Positions 54,159 to 63,318 of a DNA stretch of 64,000 nucleotides are shown here, piece after piece. The number at the start of each line of letters is the position of its first letter. The first letter of the stretch is position 1. Origin of the DNA: G963691835 sp963691835 (GTDB lineage Bacteria; Pseudomonadota; Alphaproteobacteria; Thalassobaculales; Thalassobaculaceae); contig OY829383.1 in assembly GCA_963691835.1 (NCBI GenBank), forward strand, positions 1,612,001-1,676,000, in the 5' to 3' direction. The notes under the pieces are model-generated. The model was not told the origin of the DNA and ran no database searches. It worked only from the letters and a program-made list of their open reading frames with translations. Both the position numbers and the translations under genes were made by a program.

Positions 54159-55319
54159 ATGGACACGACGGCAACCGGCGCCACTGTATTGGGCTTAACC
54201 GCGGCAGACGCAGTCCCGTCGGCACGCGCGAAGGGGACCCCCGGAATGAACACGGCAATGATCATGTCGGATGACGACCGGTGGCGGGCGGTGACTGAGA
54301 ACGATACCGCCGCGGACGGTCAATTCGTCTACGCGGTCGTCACGACGGGGATCTATTGCCGACCGAGTTGCCGCAGCAGGCAGCCAAAACGGGAGAACGT
54401 CCGTTACTTCGATACGGCCGAGATGGCGGCAGCTGCGGGCTACAAAGCGTGCAAGCGATGCGGTGGCGGAAAGAAGGCGGAAGATCCGATGGCGGCGGCG
54501 GTCGCCGAGACCTGTCGGCTTCTGGAAACGGCGGACGAGGCCGCACCAACCCTGGCCGACCTCGCCCAAGCCGTCGGCGTCAGCGCCTTTCATCTGCAAC
54601 GGTCTTTCAAGCGTCTGGTCGGCGTGACCCCCCGTGCCTATTGGGACGCCCGCCGGGTGGAACGCCTGAAGGACGGCCTCCACGACGGCGAGACGGTAAC
54701 GAACGCGCTTTACGACGCCGGTTATGGGTCCTCCAGCCGGTTGTACGAGAAATCCAATTCCGTCCTTGGCATGACTCCGGCCCGGTGGGGCCGGGGTGGC
54801 GAGGGTGCCGTGGTCTCCTGGGCGACGGCGGAGACCGATCTCGGCCGTCTTCTGGTCGCCCGAACGGAAGCGGGGGTGTGCTTCGTTGCTTTGGGAAAAA
54901 CCGATGACCAACTTTTGGAAGAGCTTAGAGCCGCCCTCCCGAAAGCGGCCATCGCGCCCGATCACGCGGGTCTGACCTCCGAGGTCTCAGCCGTTCTCGA
55001 CATCATCGCGGGCCGGGCACCCAGTTCCGCGCTCCCTGTGGAAGTCCAGGCAACGGCTTTCCAACGGGCGGTGTGGCAGGCGTTGACATCCATTCCGAAG
55101 GGTGAGGTTTGGAGCTACGCCCAGGTCGCCGAGGCAATCGACAATCCGAAGGCCGTGCGCGCTGTCGGCCAGGCCTGCGCCCGCAACCCCGTCGCCCTTC
55201 TTGTTCCGTGCCACCGGGTCGTCGGTGCGGACGGCTCGACGTCGGGCTACCGCTGGGGTGAGGACAGGAAGAAAGCCTTGATCGCCCGCGAGAAGAAGAA
55301 GGCCGCTACCCGGCCTTAG
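54159..55319 (+). CDS. ada: Ada: methylphosphotriester sensor and O6-methylguanine-DNA methyltransferase
   Basis: The 386-residue adaptive-response protein combines three parts. First is an N-terminal zinc domain with four cysteines (GIYCRPSCRSRQPK and YKACKRCGGG) that takes methyl groups from phosphotriesters. Second is an AraC-type helix-turn-helix (ADLAQAVGVSAFHLQRSFKRLVGVTPRAYWDARR). Third is a C-terminal O6-alkylguanine methyltransferase with the acceptor cysteine in ARNPVALLVPCHRVVGADG. All key cysteines are present, so repair and transcription activation should both work. GGAGG precedes ATG 54159; the later ATG (54246) is an alternative. Confidence 0.94.
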   Translation: MDTTATGATVLGLTAADAVPSARAKGTPGMNTAMIMSDDDRWRAVTENDTAADGQFVYAVVTTGIYCRPSCRSRQPKRENVRYFDTAEMAAAAGYKACKRCGGGKKAEDPMAAAVAETCRLLETADEAAPTLADLAQAVGVSAFHLQRSFKRLVGVTPRAYWDARRVERLKDGLHDGETVTNALYDAGYGSSSRLYEKSNSVLGMTPARWGRGGEGAVVSWATAETDLGRLLVARTEAGVCFVALGKTDDQLLEELRAALPKAAIAPDHAGLTSEVSAVLDIIAGRAPSSALPVEVQATAFQRAVWQALTSIPKGEVWSYAQVAEAIDNPKAVRAVGQACARNPVALLVPCHRVVGADGSTSGYRWGEDRKKALIAREKKKAATRP

Positions 55320-55539
55320 GAAAAGCCAGCACGTCCTCCATTAGGCGGGAACGGGTTCGAAGGCTCGCGTGGCAACTTCCTGTTTTCAGAACAAAATCAA
55401 AGCGACCAACCCACAACGCCGACCCAGCCAGTGAGTGCTGCTTGATCGGATAGGACTGTCGACGTAGTCTCCCGCCGCCATTCCGGGGGGCAGGGTCTAC
55501 CCGGTGCACATGCGCCCCTTGGGCGATAGGGAGGATTTC

Positions 55540-56463
55540 ATGGCCGATAGCAAACGGATCACCGGTGTCATGGCGGCGGGCTTGACCGCTTTCAAGGACG
55601 ATCTGTCGGTCGATGTCGAGGGCACCATCGCCCATACACGGTGGCTGCTGGAGAACGGCTGCGACGGCGTTCTGCTGTTCGGCACCACGGGTGAGGCGAA
55701 CTCGCTCTCGCTGTCCGAGCGGCTGTCGTTCCTGGATGCGCTTGGCGCATCGGACCTGCCGAAGGAGCGCCTGATGATCGGCACCGGCTGCTGCGCGCTT
55801 CCGGACACAGTCGAGCTTACCAAGAAGACGCTGGAGATCGGCATCGCGGATGCCTTGATGCTGCCGCCCTTCTACTACAAGAACCCCAGTGATGAGGGTC
55901 TCTACACCCATTTCGCCCGCACGCTGGAAGCGGTGGGTGACGACCGTCTTCGCGTCTATCTCTATCACTTCCCGCAGATGTCTGCGGTACCGTTCAGCCA
56001 CTCGCTGATCCAGCGTCTGCTGGCGGATTTCCCGGGCGTGATCTCGGGCGTGAAGGACAGCTCCGGCGACTTCGAGAACATGAAGGCCATGGCCGAGTTC
56101 GACGGTTTTGACGTCTTCGCCGGAACCGAGCAGTATCTCCTCGACGTGCTGCGCGTCGGCGGCGTCGGCACCATCACCGCGACGGGCAACGTGACCTGCA
56201 AGCTTTGCGGCGATGTCTACGCGGCGTGGAAGGCGGGTTCTGGAGATGTCGACGCCATCCAGGAGCGCCTGACCGCTGAGCGGTTGACGCTTCAGAACTA
56301 TCCGGCGGCGGCCGCGCTGAAGGAACTTCTCGCACGTGAGAGCGGCAATGCTGCCTGGCGCAATGTGCGGGCGCCGTTCCTTCCGCTCCCGGGCGAGAAG
56401 GCCGAGCAGCTGGTTGCGGATCTGGACAAGGTGTCCTTCAAGCTTCCGGCTCTCGCCGCCTGA
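55540..56463 (+). CDS. Dihydrodipicolinate synthase / N-acetylneuraminate lyase family aldolase
   Basis: The 307-residue TIM-barrel aldolase forms a Schiff base on lysine in ISGVKDSSGDFENM. It also has LLFGTTGEANSLSLSER and VYLYHFPQMSAVPFS with the catalytic tyrosine. The GTTGEA (not GTTGES) motif and the isolated position suggest a 2-oxoacid aldolase or dehydratase rather than lysine-pathway DapA. ATG 55540 is preceded by GGGAGG. A strong terminator follows. Confidence 0.85.
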   Translation: MADSKRITGVMAAGLTAFKDDLSVDVEGTIAHTRWLLENGCDGVLLFGTTGEANSLSLSERLSFLDALGASDLPKERLMIGTGCCALPDTVELTKKTLEIGIADALMLPPFYYKNPSDEGLYTHFARTLEAVGDDRLRVYLYHFPQMSAVPFSHSLIQRLLADFPGVISGVKDSSGDFENMKAMAEFDGFDVFAGTEQYLLDVLRVGGVGTITATGNVTCKLCGDVYAAWKAGSGDVDAIQERLTAERLTLQNYPAAAALKELLARESGNAAWRNVRAPFLPLPGEKAEQLVADLDKVSFKLPALAA

Positions 56464-56522
56464 TCAAAGACTCGTCGCGCATCTCTCCGAGGGGTCGCGA
56501 TCCATCGAAGACAGCATAAATC

Positions 56523-56556
56523 GACCCCGGTCCTTCGTGACCGGGGTCATGTCTTT
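56523..56556 (+). terminator. Intrinsic terminator overlapping the comF start
   Basis: GACCCCGGTC (56523-56532), loop CTTCGT, GACCGGGGTC (56539-56548), followed by ATGTCTTTT. The ten-base-pair stem is perfect. The first three bases of the tail are the predicted comF start codon. Confidence 0.8.
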
Positions 56557-57331
56557 TGATTTGCGCGTTTGGCGCGCCGCTTTGCTGTCGTCTGCTTTGT
56601 CCGTTGGCCGTGCCTCAGCCAACGGCGCGCTCGACGCTCTGCTGCCGCCCCGATGCCTGTCCTGTGGCGAAATGGTTGCCGCGACCGGCGGGCTCTGTGC
56701 GTCGTGCTGGACCACGGTCACCATGGTTGGCGCACCTTTCTGTCGGCGATGCGGGTTGCCGTTTCCCTACGATGTGCCGGGACCGGCGATCTGCGGCGAC
56801 TGCGCCCGGTCGGAGCCACCGTGGCGGGAGGCGCGATCCGCGGTTGTGTACGACGACGGGTGCCGCCCGCTGCTTCTCCGTTTCAAGCACGCCGACGCCA
56901 CACACATCGCCCCGCTGCTCGCCGCGTGGTCGATCTCCGCCGGGCGGTCGCTGCTGGAACAAGCGGAGGTGATCGTGCCGGTGCCTCTTCATTGGACCCG
57001 GCTTCTGTCACGCCGGTACAACCAGGCCGCCATCCTGGCGAACGCGATTGGGCACCGGACCCGTCTGTCCGTAATGCCGGACGCCCTGATCCGGCGGCGT
57101 CGCACCCGGTCCCAGGGCGGGTTGGCCCGCGCCGGGCGCCGCCGCAACGTGGAAGGAGCATTCGTGGTCCGGAAACGATCCCTGCAGAAGATCCGGGCGA
57201 GACGGGTCGTTCTGGTCGACGACGTCTACACCACCGGCGCCACGGTAGCCGCCTGCAGCCGAGCACTTCTGCGGGCCGGCGCCGCCTCGGTCGACGTTCT
57301 GACGGTCGCCCGCGTGGTGCCGAACGGTTGA
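56549..57331 (+). CDS. comF: ComF family phosphoribosyltransferase-like protein
   Basis: The 260-residue protein has an N-terminal pair of zinc-knuckle motifs (LLPPRCLSCGEMV, LCASCW, FCRRCG, ICGDCA) and a C-terminal PRTase domain with VVLVDDVYTTGATVAAC. ComF helps natural transformation in some bacteria; relatives in other species have unclear roles. Start ATG 56549 directly abuts the right arm of a strong hairpin. An in-frame GTG at 56537 is the main alternative, and either would place the ribosome site inside the stem. Confidence 0.87.
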   Translation: MSFDLRVWRAALLSSALSVGRASANGALDALLPPRCLSCGEMVAATGGLCASCWTTVTMVGAPFCRRCGLPFPYDVPGPAICGDCARSEPPWREARSAVVYDDGCRPLLLRFKHADATHIAPLLAAWSISAGRSLLEQAEVIVPVPLHWTRLLSRRYNQAAILANAIGHRTRLSVMPDALIRRRRTRSQGGLARAGRRRNVEGAFVVRKRSLQKIRARRVVLVDDVYTTGATVAACSRALLRAGAASVDVLTVARVVPNG

Positions 57332-57476
57332 GGGTGGCTGCCTCGTTCCCCATCGCTGGGGCTCCGACACATACAGCTTGCACGATCCCGACCGCGTGAG
57401 CATCAGTTCCAGGGACTGGACGCCGACGCTGTCAGCCATCATCTAGGGTGCCGAGGATCAAAAGGAGGCCCCGCCA

Positions 57477-57734
57477 ATGGCTAAAGTAGAGATCTACACG
57501 ACGCAGTGGTGCCCGTTCTGCACCCGTGCGAAGTCACTCCTGTCTTCGAAGGGTGTGGACTTCGAGGAAACCGACGTCACCCCCTCCGCGAAACGCCGCG
57601 CCATGATAGAGCGGGCGGACGGCCGTCATACGGTGCCGCAGATCTTCATCGGCGGCGTTGGCATCGGCGGGTCCGACGAATTGGCGGCCCTGGAGCGGTC
57701 TGGTAAGCTCGACGGGATGCTCGCGGCCGACTAA
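57477..57734 (+). CDS. grxC: Glutaredoxin 3
   Basis: The 85-residue protein is a dithiol glutaredoxin with the CPFC active site (TTQWCPFCTRAK), HTVPQIFIGGVGIGGSDELAAL including the cis-proline, and the family length. It reduces protein disulfides and glutathione mixed disulfides. It sits between comF and a nitrilase-family gene, an order common in alphaproteobacteria. Confidence 0.95.
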   Translation: MAKVEIYTTQWCPFCTRAKSLLSSKGVDFEETDVTPSAKRRAMIERADGRHTVPQIFIGGVGIGGSDELAALERSGKLDGMLAAD

Positions 57735-57785
57735 CGGCGGCGCGTGCCCTCAATCTTTCACCGACCGGACATCGGGAACCGATCC

Positions 57786-58643
57786 ATGACCAAGCTCACC
57801 GTCGCCTGTGTTCAGACCAACACCAAGCGCGACCCGGCCGACAACATCGCCGAAGTTTCGCCGCTGATCCGTCAGGCGAAGGCCATGGGTGCGGATCTGA
57901 TCACAACGCCCGAGATCGTCGGCATGCTCGAGCCGAAGCGCGAGCTCTCCTTCGCCAAAGCGAAGCCGGAGGAGACCCACGAGGTCCTGGCCGCGTTCCG
58001 GGCGCTGGCGGCGGAACTGGGCGTCTGGCTGCTGATCGGCTCGATCTCGATCAAGGTCTCCGACGATAAGCTTGCGAACCGGAGCTTCCTGGTCGATCCA
58101 TCGGGCACGATCGTCGCGCGGTATTCGAAGATCCATATGTTCGACGTGCAGGTGGGCGACGGTCAGGTCTATCGGGAATCGAACACCTATCAGGCGGGCG
58201 ATGAACCGGTCATCGCGGAGACCCCTTGGGGCCGGATGGGGATGACCATCTGCTACGACATCCGTTTCCCCTACCTTTACCGTTCGCTTGCTCAGGCGGG
58301 AGCCAACGTCATCTTCGCCCCAGCCGCCTTCACCAAGGTGACGGGCGAGGCTCATTGGCATGTGCTGCAACGGGCCCGGGCGATCGAGACCGGCTCGTTC
58401 ATCGTCTCCGCCGCCCAGACCGGCGAACATGCGGAGGGCCGGAAGACCTATGGCCACTCCGTGATCGTCGCACCATGGGGCGAGGTCCTGGCGGATGCGG
58501 GCGAGGATGTCGGCGTGATCACCGCGGAACTGGATTTGGCCCGGGTCGAGGAAGCACGCCGCAAGGTGCCGTCGCTGACTCACGACCGTGCGCTCGGCGA
58601 GCCCGTTGTCTTCGGCGCACCGCTGAGGGAAGCAGGCGAGTAA
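57786..58643 (+). CDS. Carbon-nitrogen hydrolase (Nit-type amidase)
   Basis: The 285-residue nitrilase-superfamily enzyme has the Glu-Lys-Cys triad: glutamate in LITTPEIVGM, lysine in YSKIHMFDV, cysteine in TICYDIRFPYLYR. It ends GHSVIVAPWGEVLADAG. The Nit1/Nit2 group hydrolyses deaminated glutathione or omega-amides, which would fit next to a glutaredoxin. ATG 57786 begins at the family N-terminus (MTKLTVACVQTN). Confidence 0.9.
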   Translation: MTKLTVACVQTNTKRDPADNIAEVSPLIRQAKAMGADLITTPEIVGMLEPKRELSFAKAKPEETHEVLAAFRALAAELGVWLLIGSISIKVSDDKLANRSFLVDPSGTIVARYSKIHMFDVQVGDGQVYRESNTYQAGDEPVIAETPWGRMGMTICYDIRFPYLYRSLAQAGANVIFAPAAFTKVTGEAHWHVLQRARAIETGSFIVSAAQTGEHAEGRKTYGHSVIVAPWGEVLADAGEDVGVITAELDLARVEEARRKVPSLTHDRALGEPVVFGAPLREAGE

Positions 58644-58655
58644 ACCGCGTCAGAG

Positions 58656-59642
58656 CTAGCGGTTCGTCTGACGGGACACCAGCCGCGTGATCAATGCATC
58701 CACCGCGTCGGGCGCCTGCCAGACCAGCGCGACGTCCAGGCGTCGAACAAGCGGTCGGAAGACGGTTGGGAGGCGGACGTGGTCCTTGGCCGTGGTGACC
58801 GGGACAGCCCCCAAACGCTCGGCCTCCTCCAGCATGTCCTCAAGCTCCCCGCGATAGAGGGTTTGATGGTCGCCGAACGCGCGCCAGCCGACCACATCCG
58901 AGCCAAGATCCGTCAAGGTGCGCCGAACCTTCTCCGGCCGGCCGATGCCGGCGAATGCGAAGACCTTCCGGCCCTTCAGATCCTGCGCCACATCCGGGTT
59001 CGCGACCACGGAGGCGCGCAGGACCGGGAGATCAGGCGGCAGATGGGCGCGGGCGTGGGCGCCGTCATCACCAATGATGACCGCCGCATCGACCCGCGCG
59101 GCCGCATCCGACACCGGCTCCCGCAGGGGGCCGGCGGGGATGATGCGGCCATTGCCGAAGCCCTGCCCGCCGTCGATAACCAGCAGTGATCCCGTTTTGG
59201 CGATCCGATGGTGCTGCAACCCGTCATCCATGACGATGACATCGGCTCCGGCTGCAACCGTGGCCTTCGCACCCGCCACCCGGTCGCGCGAGACCCAAGC
59301 ATCGGCAACCTCAGCCAGCAGAAGCGGCTCATCCCCTACATCGGCCGCGATATGCACGTCCCGGTCGACCCGGACGGGTCCTTCGATCCGGCCCCGGTAT
59401 CCCCGGGACAAGAGGGCCGGGCGATGGCCCAAGTTGATCAGGCGCCGCGTGATGTCGATGGCCACGGGCGTTTTTCCGGCCCCGCCCGCCACGACGTTGC
59501 CAACACAGATCACGGGAGCGCCAACGCTCACCGGCCGGCTTGAGAGGCGCTGACGGCGCGCACCAGCCGCCCAAATCATGCTCACCGGCGCCAGGAGATG
59601 GCCGAACAACCCTCCCTTGTCCCAGAACCGGGGCGCCTTCAC
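58656..59642 (-). CDS. lpxK: Tetraacyldisaccharide 4'-kinase
   Basis: The 328-residue kinase phosphorylates the lipid A precursor at the 4' position. VICVGNVVAGGAGKTPVAIDI holds the Walker A-like motif (near residue 50). LLSRGYRG, GADVIVMDDGLQHHRI and the IIPAGPLREP segment are typical. It starts with GTG overlapping the waaA stop (GTGA) and is last in the three-gene run DUF374-waaA-lpxK. Confidence 0.95.
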   Translation of the reverse strand: MKAPRFWDKGGLFGHLLAPVSMIWAAGARRQRLSSRPVSVGAPVICVGNVVAGGAGKTPVAIDITRRLINLGHRPALLSRGYRGRIEGPVRVDRDVHIAADVGDEPLLLAEVADAWVSRDRVAGAKATVAAGADVIVMDDGLQHHRIAKTGSLLVIDGGQGFGNGRIIPAGPLREPVSDAAARVDAAVIIGDDGAHARAHLPPDLPVLRASVVANPDVAQDLKGRKVFAFAGIGRPEKVRRTLTDLGSDVVGWRAFGDHQTLYRGELEDMLEEAERLGAVPVTTAKDHVRLPTVFRPLVRRLDVALVWQAPDAVDALITRLVSRQTNR

Positions 59643-60907
59643 CGGCCATCCTCCATCCGGTCGAGCAGGCGGTCGGCGATGCGGGCGACGACCCCCTTAT
59701 GACGGTCAACGACGGCTGCCGCGGCGTTTGCCATGGACTGCCGGTCGTCCGTCTTGGCCAGGAGATCCCGGATCGCCGGCCCCAGATCAGAGCCGTCCTC
59801 CAGTTGGCGCGCCGCCCCCGCCTCGACCATCTCCGAGGCGATATCACGGTTCTTCGCCATCAGCGGGCCGAACAGGATGGCGCAGCCGAAATGCGCGGGT
59901 TCAATCGGATTGTGTCCGCCCACCGGCACGAACGACCCCGCGACAAAAACGATTGGCGCCACCGACATGAACGCCCCCATCTCACCCAAGGTGTCGACGA
60001 GATAGATCGCGGTATCCGGCCGGGGCTCATCTCCCAAAGAGCGCCGGGCGACCGTCAAGCCCCTGCTCCGGCAAAGTGCCGCGATGTCATCACCGCGCGT
60101 GGGGTGCCGTGGCGCCAGGATGGTCAGCAGGTCCGGATGATCCAACAAGGCCACCGCATGGGCATCCAGCACGATCTCGTCTTCGCCGGGGTGTGTGCTG
60201 GCGGCGAGCCAAACCGGCCGGCTGCCCAGAAGTGACTTCAGACGCGCCCTGTCATCATCCACGATCGAAAGGGCAGGTGCGCCCATCTTGAGGTTGCCGA
60301 CCGCTTCCACCGCACCGATGCCGAGTTTCCGGAGACGCTCACCCTGTGCGGTGTCTGTCGCGAGCGCCAGGTCGAACGACCGGAATACCGGAGACGCCAG
60401 CGGCCCGACGCGGCGCCAGCGGCGGTAGGATCCCTGCGACATCCGGGCATTGACCAAAGCGAGGGGGATCGACCGGGACCGTGCCGCCCGGATCAGGTTG
60501 GGCCAGAGCTCGGACTCCACGAATACGCCAAGGTCCGGCTTCCAATGATCCAAGAACCGGGAGACCCATGCGGGCCGGTCGACCGGCAGATATTGATGGA
60601 TTGCACGATCCGGAAGCAGCCCGACAAGGAGCTTGGCCGAGGTGACCGTCCCGGTGGTCACAAGGACATGCCGATCCGGATCCGTCTCCACCATGTGACG
60701 CACTAGGGCCAGCGCGGCCACACTTTCCCCGACGCTTGCCGCGTGCACCCAAACCAACGTGCCGCCTGGCCGGGGCAAAGAGCCCACGCCCCGGCGCTCT
60801 CCAAGACGGGCAGCATCCTCCTTACCCCGCGCGACACGCCGCCGAAGCAGGCTCTCGATCGCGGGCAGGCCGATCGTCATGACCCCGCTGTAAAGCGACA
60901 GAATCAC
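59639..60907 (-). CDS. waaA: 3-deoxy-D-manno-octulosonic acid transferase
   Basis: The 422-residue GT30 enzyme adds Kdo to lipid IVA at the inner membrane. The sequence shows ILSLYSGVMTIGLPAI, ARGKEDAARLGERRG, WVHAASVGESVAAL, VFVESELWPNLI, NLKMGAP and GGHNPIEPAHFGC. GTG 60907 is the start: it gives the family N-terminus and overlaps the upstream stop by four bases. The number of Kdo residues added cannot be told. Confidence 0.94.
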   Translation of the reverse strand: MILSLYSGVMTIGLPAIESLLRRRVARGKEDAARLGERRGVGSLPRPGGTLVWVHAASVGESVAALALVRHMVETDPDRHVLVTTGTVTSAKLLVGLLPDRAIHQYLPVDRPAWVSRFLDHWKPDLGVFVESELWPNLIRAARSRSIPLALVNARMSQGSYRRWRRVGPLASPVFRSFDLALATDTAQGERLRKLGIGAVEAVGNLKMGAPALSIVDDDRARLKSLLGSRPVWLAASTHPGEDEIVLDAHAVALLDHPDLLTILAPRHPTRGDDIAALCRSRGLTVARRSLGDEPRPDTAIYLVDTLGEMGAFMSVAPIVFVAGSFVPVGGHNPIEPAHFGCAILFGPLMAKNRDIASEMVEAGAARQLEDGSDLGPAIRDLLAKTDDRQSMANAAAAVVDRHKGVVARIADRLLDRMEDGR

Positions 60908-61632
60908 GATGTGTCCGCCACGGGCGCCGTGGATGCAGTTTTGCGGGGCGGTGCCGGTTCGATCGGGGTATGGCCGAAGTGACGGTCGGACGTGGCGGAT
61001 ACCTCGTTCAGGGCGTCCTCGATCTTGATGCGCCACTCCTCAACGTCGCCGTCCTTCGGGACATGGATCGGCTCTCCCCAAACCCAAACACCCCGGGAGA
61101 ACGGGCGGGCCAGGATCATCCGGTCCCAGGTACCCAGAAGCTTCCGGTGCTTCACGTTCCAAGCCACCGGCACAACGGCGGCCCCGCTCATCCGGGCCGC
61201 CATCACCACGCCGGGCTCGATCCGCATGCGGGGGCCGCGCGGGCCGTCCGGCGTGATGCCGATCACGGTCCCCTCACGCAGCGCCTTGATGATGTTGCGA
61301 AGCCCGGCCGATCCACCCTTGCCTTTGCTGGACGACCCCCAGATCGTCAGAAAGCCGAGACGGTTGATGGCCCGGGCGATCAGCCGCCCGTCCGGATGCG
61401 GGGACTGCAGCATGGCGATTGGGCTTTCCCCATGCCACAGATGGGTCATCAGCATGATCCGGTTATGCCAGAAGACGCCGATCCTTGGCTCGTCCGTCCA
61501 CAACATCCGCTCCGCGATATCGGGGCGGACGGTCTCCCATCGGATGCTCTTACCGGTCCAGTAGATGAGCTGGGCGATCAGCCAACTCACCACCGCCTGT
61601 CCCGTCTCAGACCTCAGGATCTTCTTGAGCAT
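60904..61632 (-). CDS. DUF374 family lysophospholipid acyltransferase-like protein
   Basis: The product of about 242 residues has an N-terminal hydrophobic stretch and the DUF374 pattern (FWHNRIMLMTHLW, LQSPHPDGRLIARAINRLGF, TVIGITPDGPRGPRMRIEPGVV). The HxxxxD-like element is modified as in this family. It is usually coded next to waaA and may acylate or process lipid A. The start is uncertain between ATG 61632 and GTG 61665. Confidence 0.85.
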   Translation of the reverse strand: MLKKILRSETGQAVVSWLIAQLIYWTGKSIRWETVRPDIAERMLWTDEPRIGVFWHNRIMLMTHLWHGESPIAMLQSPHPDGRLIARAINRLGFLTIWGSSSKGKGGSAGLRNIIKALREGTVIGITPDGPRGPRMRIEPGVVMAARMSGAAVVPVAWNVKHRKLLGTWDRMILARPFSRGVWVWGEPIHVPKDGDVEEWRIKIEDALNEVSATSDRHFGHTPIEPAPPRKTASTAPVADTS

Positions 61633-61810
61633 TTCTCGTGTGGATCCTCGCCCGCCGACGGACACGCCGCCCTTGGGGTGCCCATGGGGTGGGCTTACCT
61701 CCGACGCCGTCCGTTGCCAAGCGTCAGAGCGCGATTTCGGCGCTTCATTCGGCCTTGGCAGTCCTGTACGGTCCCGCTTTCACAACCGCCTTTCGAGGGA
61801 TCGATCCGCC

Positions 61811-63304
61811 ATGTCCGCCGCAGAAACCCTGTCCCGTTCCGCGCAACCGGTGGCCTCCCACTACATCAATGGCGCCTATGTGGAAGACACGGCGGGAACA
61901 CCGATCTCCTGCGTCTATCCAGCGACCGGAGAGACATTAGGAACGGTCTACAGCGCGACGCCGGGCATCGTGGAACAGGCTGTCGCGGCAGCGCGCGCGG
62001 CTCAGGCGGACTGGGCAGCACTTCCGGGTGTGGAGCGTGGCCGGATTCTGAAGCGGGCGGCCGCCATCATGCGCGACCGGAACCGGGAGCTTTCCGAACT
62101 GGAGACGCTGGATACGGGCAAGCCGCTTCAAGAGACCTTGGTCGTCGACGCGACGTCAGCGGCGGATGCGTTGGAGTACTTCGGCGGCATTGCCGCGTCC
62201 ATCGGCGGGGAGTCGATCGATCTCGGCGGTGACTTCGCCTACACTCGCCGGGAGGCGTTGGGCGTTTGCGCCGGCCTCGGCGCCTGGAACTACCCCACCC
62301 AGATCGCCTGCTGGAAGGGCGCGCCCGCCCTCGCCTGCGGCAACACGATGATCTTCAAGCCCTCGGAGACAACCCCGCTTTGCGCGTTGAAGGCCGCGGA
62401 AATCCTGACCGAGGCCGGGGCTCCGGATGGTGTGTACAACGTCATCCAAGGGCTGGGTGATGTCGGTGCCGCCCTGGCCGGACACGATGATGTGGACAAA
62501 ATCTCGCTGACAGGGTCGGTCCCGACCGGTTCCAAGGTCTTCGCGACAGCGGGGGCGGGCATCAAACACGTGACCATGGAGCTTGGCGGCAAGTCTCCGT
62601 TGATCATCTTCGACGATGCCGACATCGACAACGCCATCGGCGGTGCGATGCTGGGGAACTTCTATTCGAACGGCCAAGTCTGCTCGAACGGCACCCGCGT
62701 TTTCGTCCACAAGGCGATCAAGGAGACGTTCTTGGAGCGTCTGGCCGCCCGGACGGCGGCCATCACGCTAGGCGACCCGATGGACGAGGCGACACAGATG
62801 GGCCCCCTCGTCTCCGCCGCGCAGCGGGAGAAAGTGCTGGGCTACATGCGGCTTGGCGTCGAGGAAGGGGCACGGCTCGTGCTGGGCGGTGCGGAGGCGA
62901 CGCCGACACCAGCGTCCATGCCCGGCGGGTTCTGGGTGGCGCCCACGATCTTCGCCGACGTGACCGACGGGATGACGATCGCCCGGGAAGAGATCTTCGG
63001 CCCGGTGCTGAGCGTGCTAGACTTCGAGGACGAGGACGAGGTCATCGCCCGGGCGAACGACACGGAACTGGGGCTGTCTGGGGCCGTGTTCACCCGCGAC
63101 ATCACGCGGGCCCACCGAGTGGTGCATCAGCTCCAGGCAGGGTCCTGCTGGATCAATGCCTACAATCTGACACCGGTCGAGGTTCCGTTCGGCGGCGTCA
63201 AGAAATCTGGCGTGGGCCGGGAGAACGCCCGGGCGGCGATCGAACACTACTCCCAGCTCAAAACCGTCTACGTGGCTCTCAATCCCGTCGACAGCCCGTA
63301 CTGA
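61811..63304 (+). CDS. betB: Betaine-aldehyde dehydrogenase
   Basis: The 497-residue aldehyde dehydrogenase oxidises betaine aldehyde to glycine betaine. The catalytic glutamate is in MELGGKSPLII and the cysteine in SNGQVCSNGTRVFVHK. Other features are GAWNYPTQIACWKGAPAL and the BetB-type ending WINAYNLTPVEVPFGGVKKSGVGRENA...YSQLKTVYV. No betA or betI is adjacent. ATG 61811 (MSAAETLS) gives the family start. Confidence 0.93.
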   Translation: MSAAETLSRSAQPVASHYINGAYVEDTAGTPISCVYPATGETLGTVYSATPGIVEQAVAAARAAQADWAALPGVERGRILKRAAAIMRDRNRELSELETLDTGKPLQETLVVDATSAADALEYFGGIAASIGGESIDLGGDFAYTRREALGVCAGLGAWNYPTQIACWKGAPALACGNTMIFKPSETTPLCALKAAEILTEAGAPDGVYNVIQGLGDVGAALAGHDDVDKISLTGSVPTGSKVFATAGAGIKHVTMELGGKSPLIIFDDADIDNAIGGAMLGNFYSNGQVCSNGTRVFVHKAIKETFLERLAARTAAITLGDPMDEATQMGPLVSAAQREKVLGYMRLGVEEGARLVLGGAEATPTPASMPGGFWVAPTIFADVTDGMTIAREEIFGPVLSVLDFEDEDEVIARANDTELGLSGAVFTRDITRAHRVVHQLQAGSCWINAYNLTPVEVPFGGVKKSGVGRENARAAIEHYSQLKTVYVALNPVDSPY

Positions 63305-63318
63305 GGGACGAGGTTCGC

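Noticed and set aside
55306..56001. 231-codon minus-strand frame over the ada-aldolase gap and aldolase start
   Set aside because: It overlaps a well-supported aldolase on the other strand; there is no ribosome site or domain.
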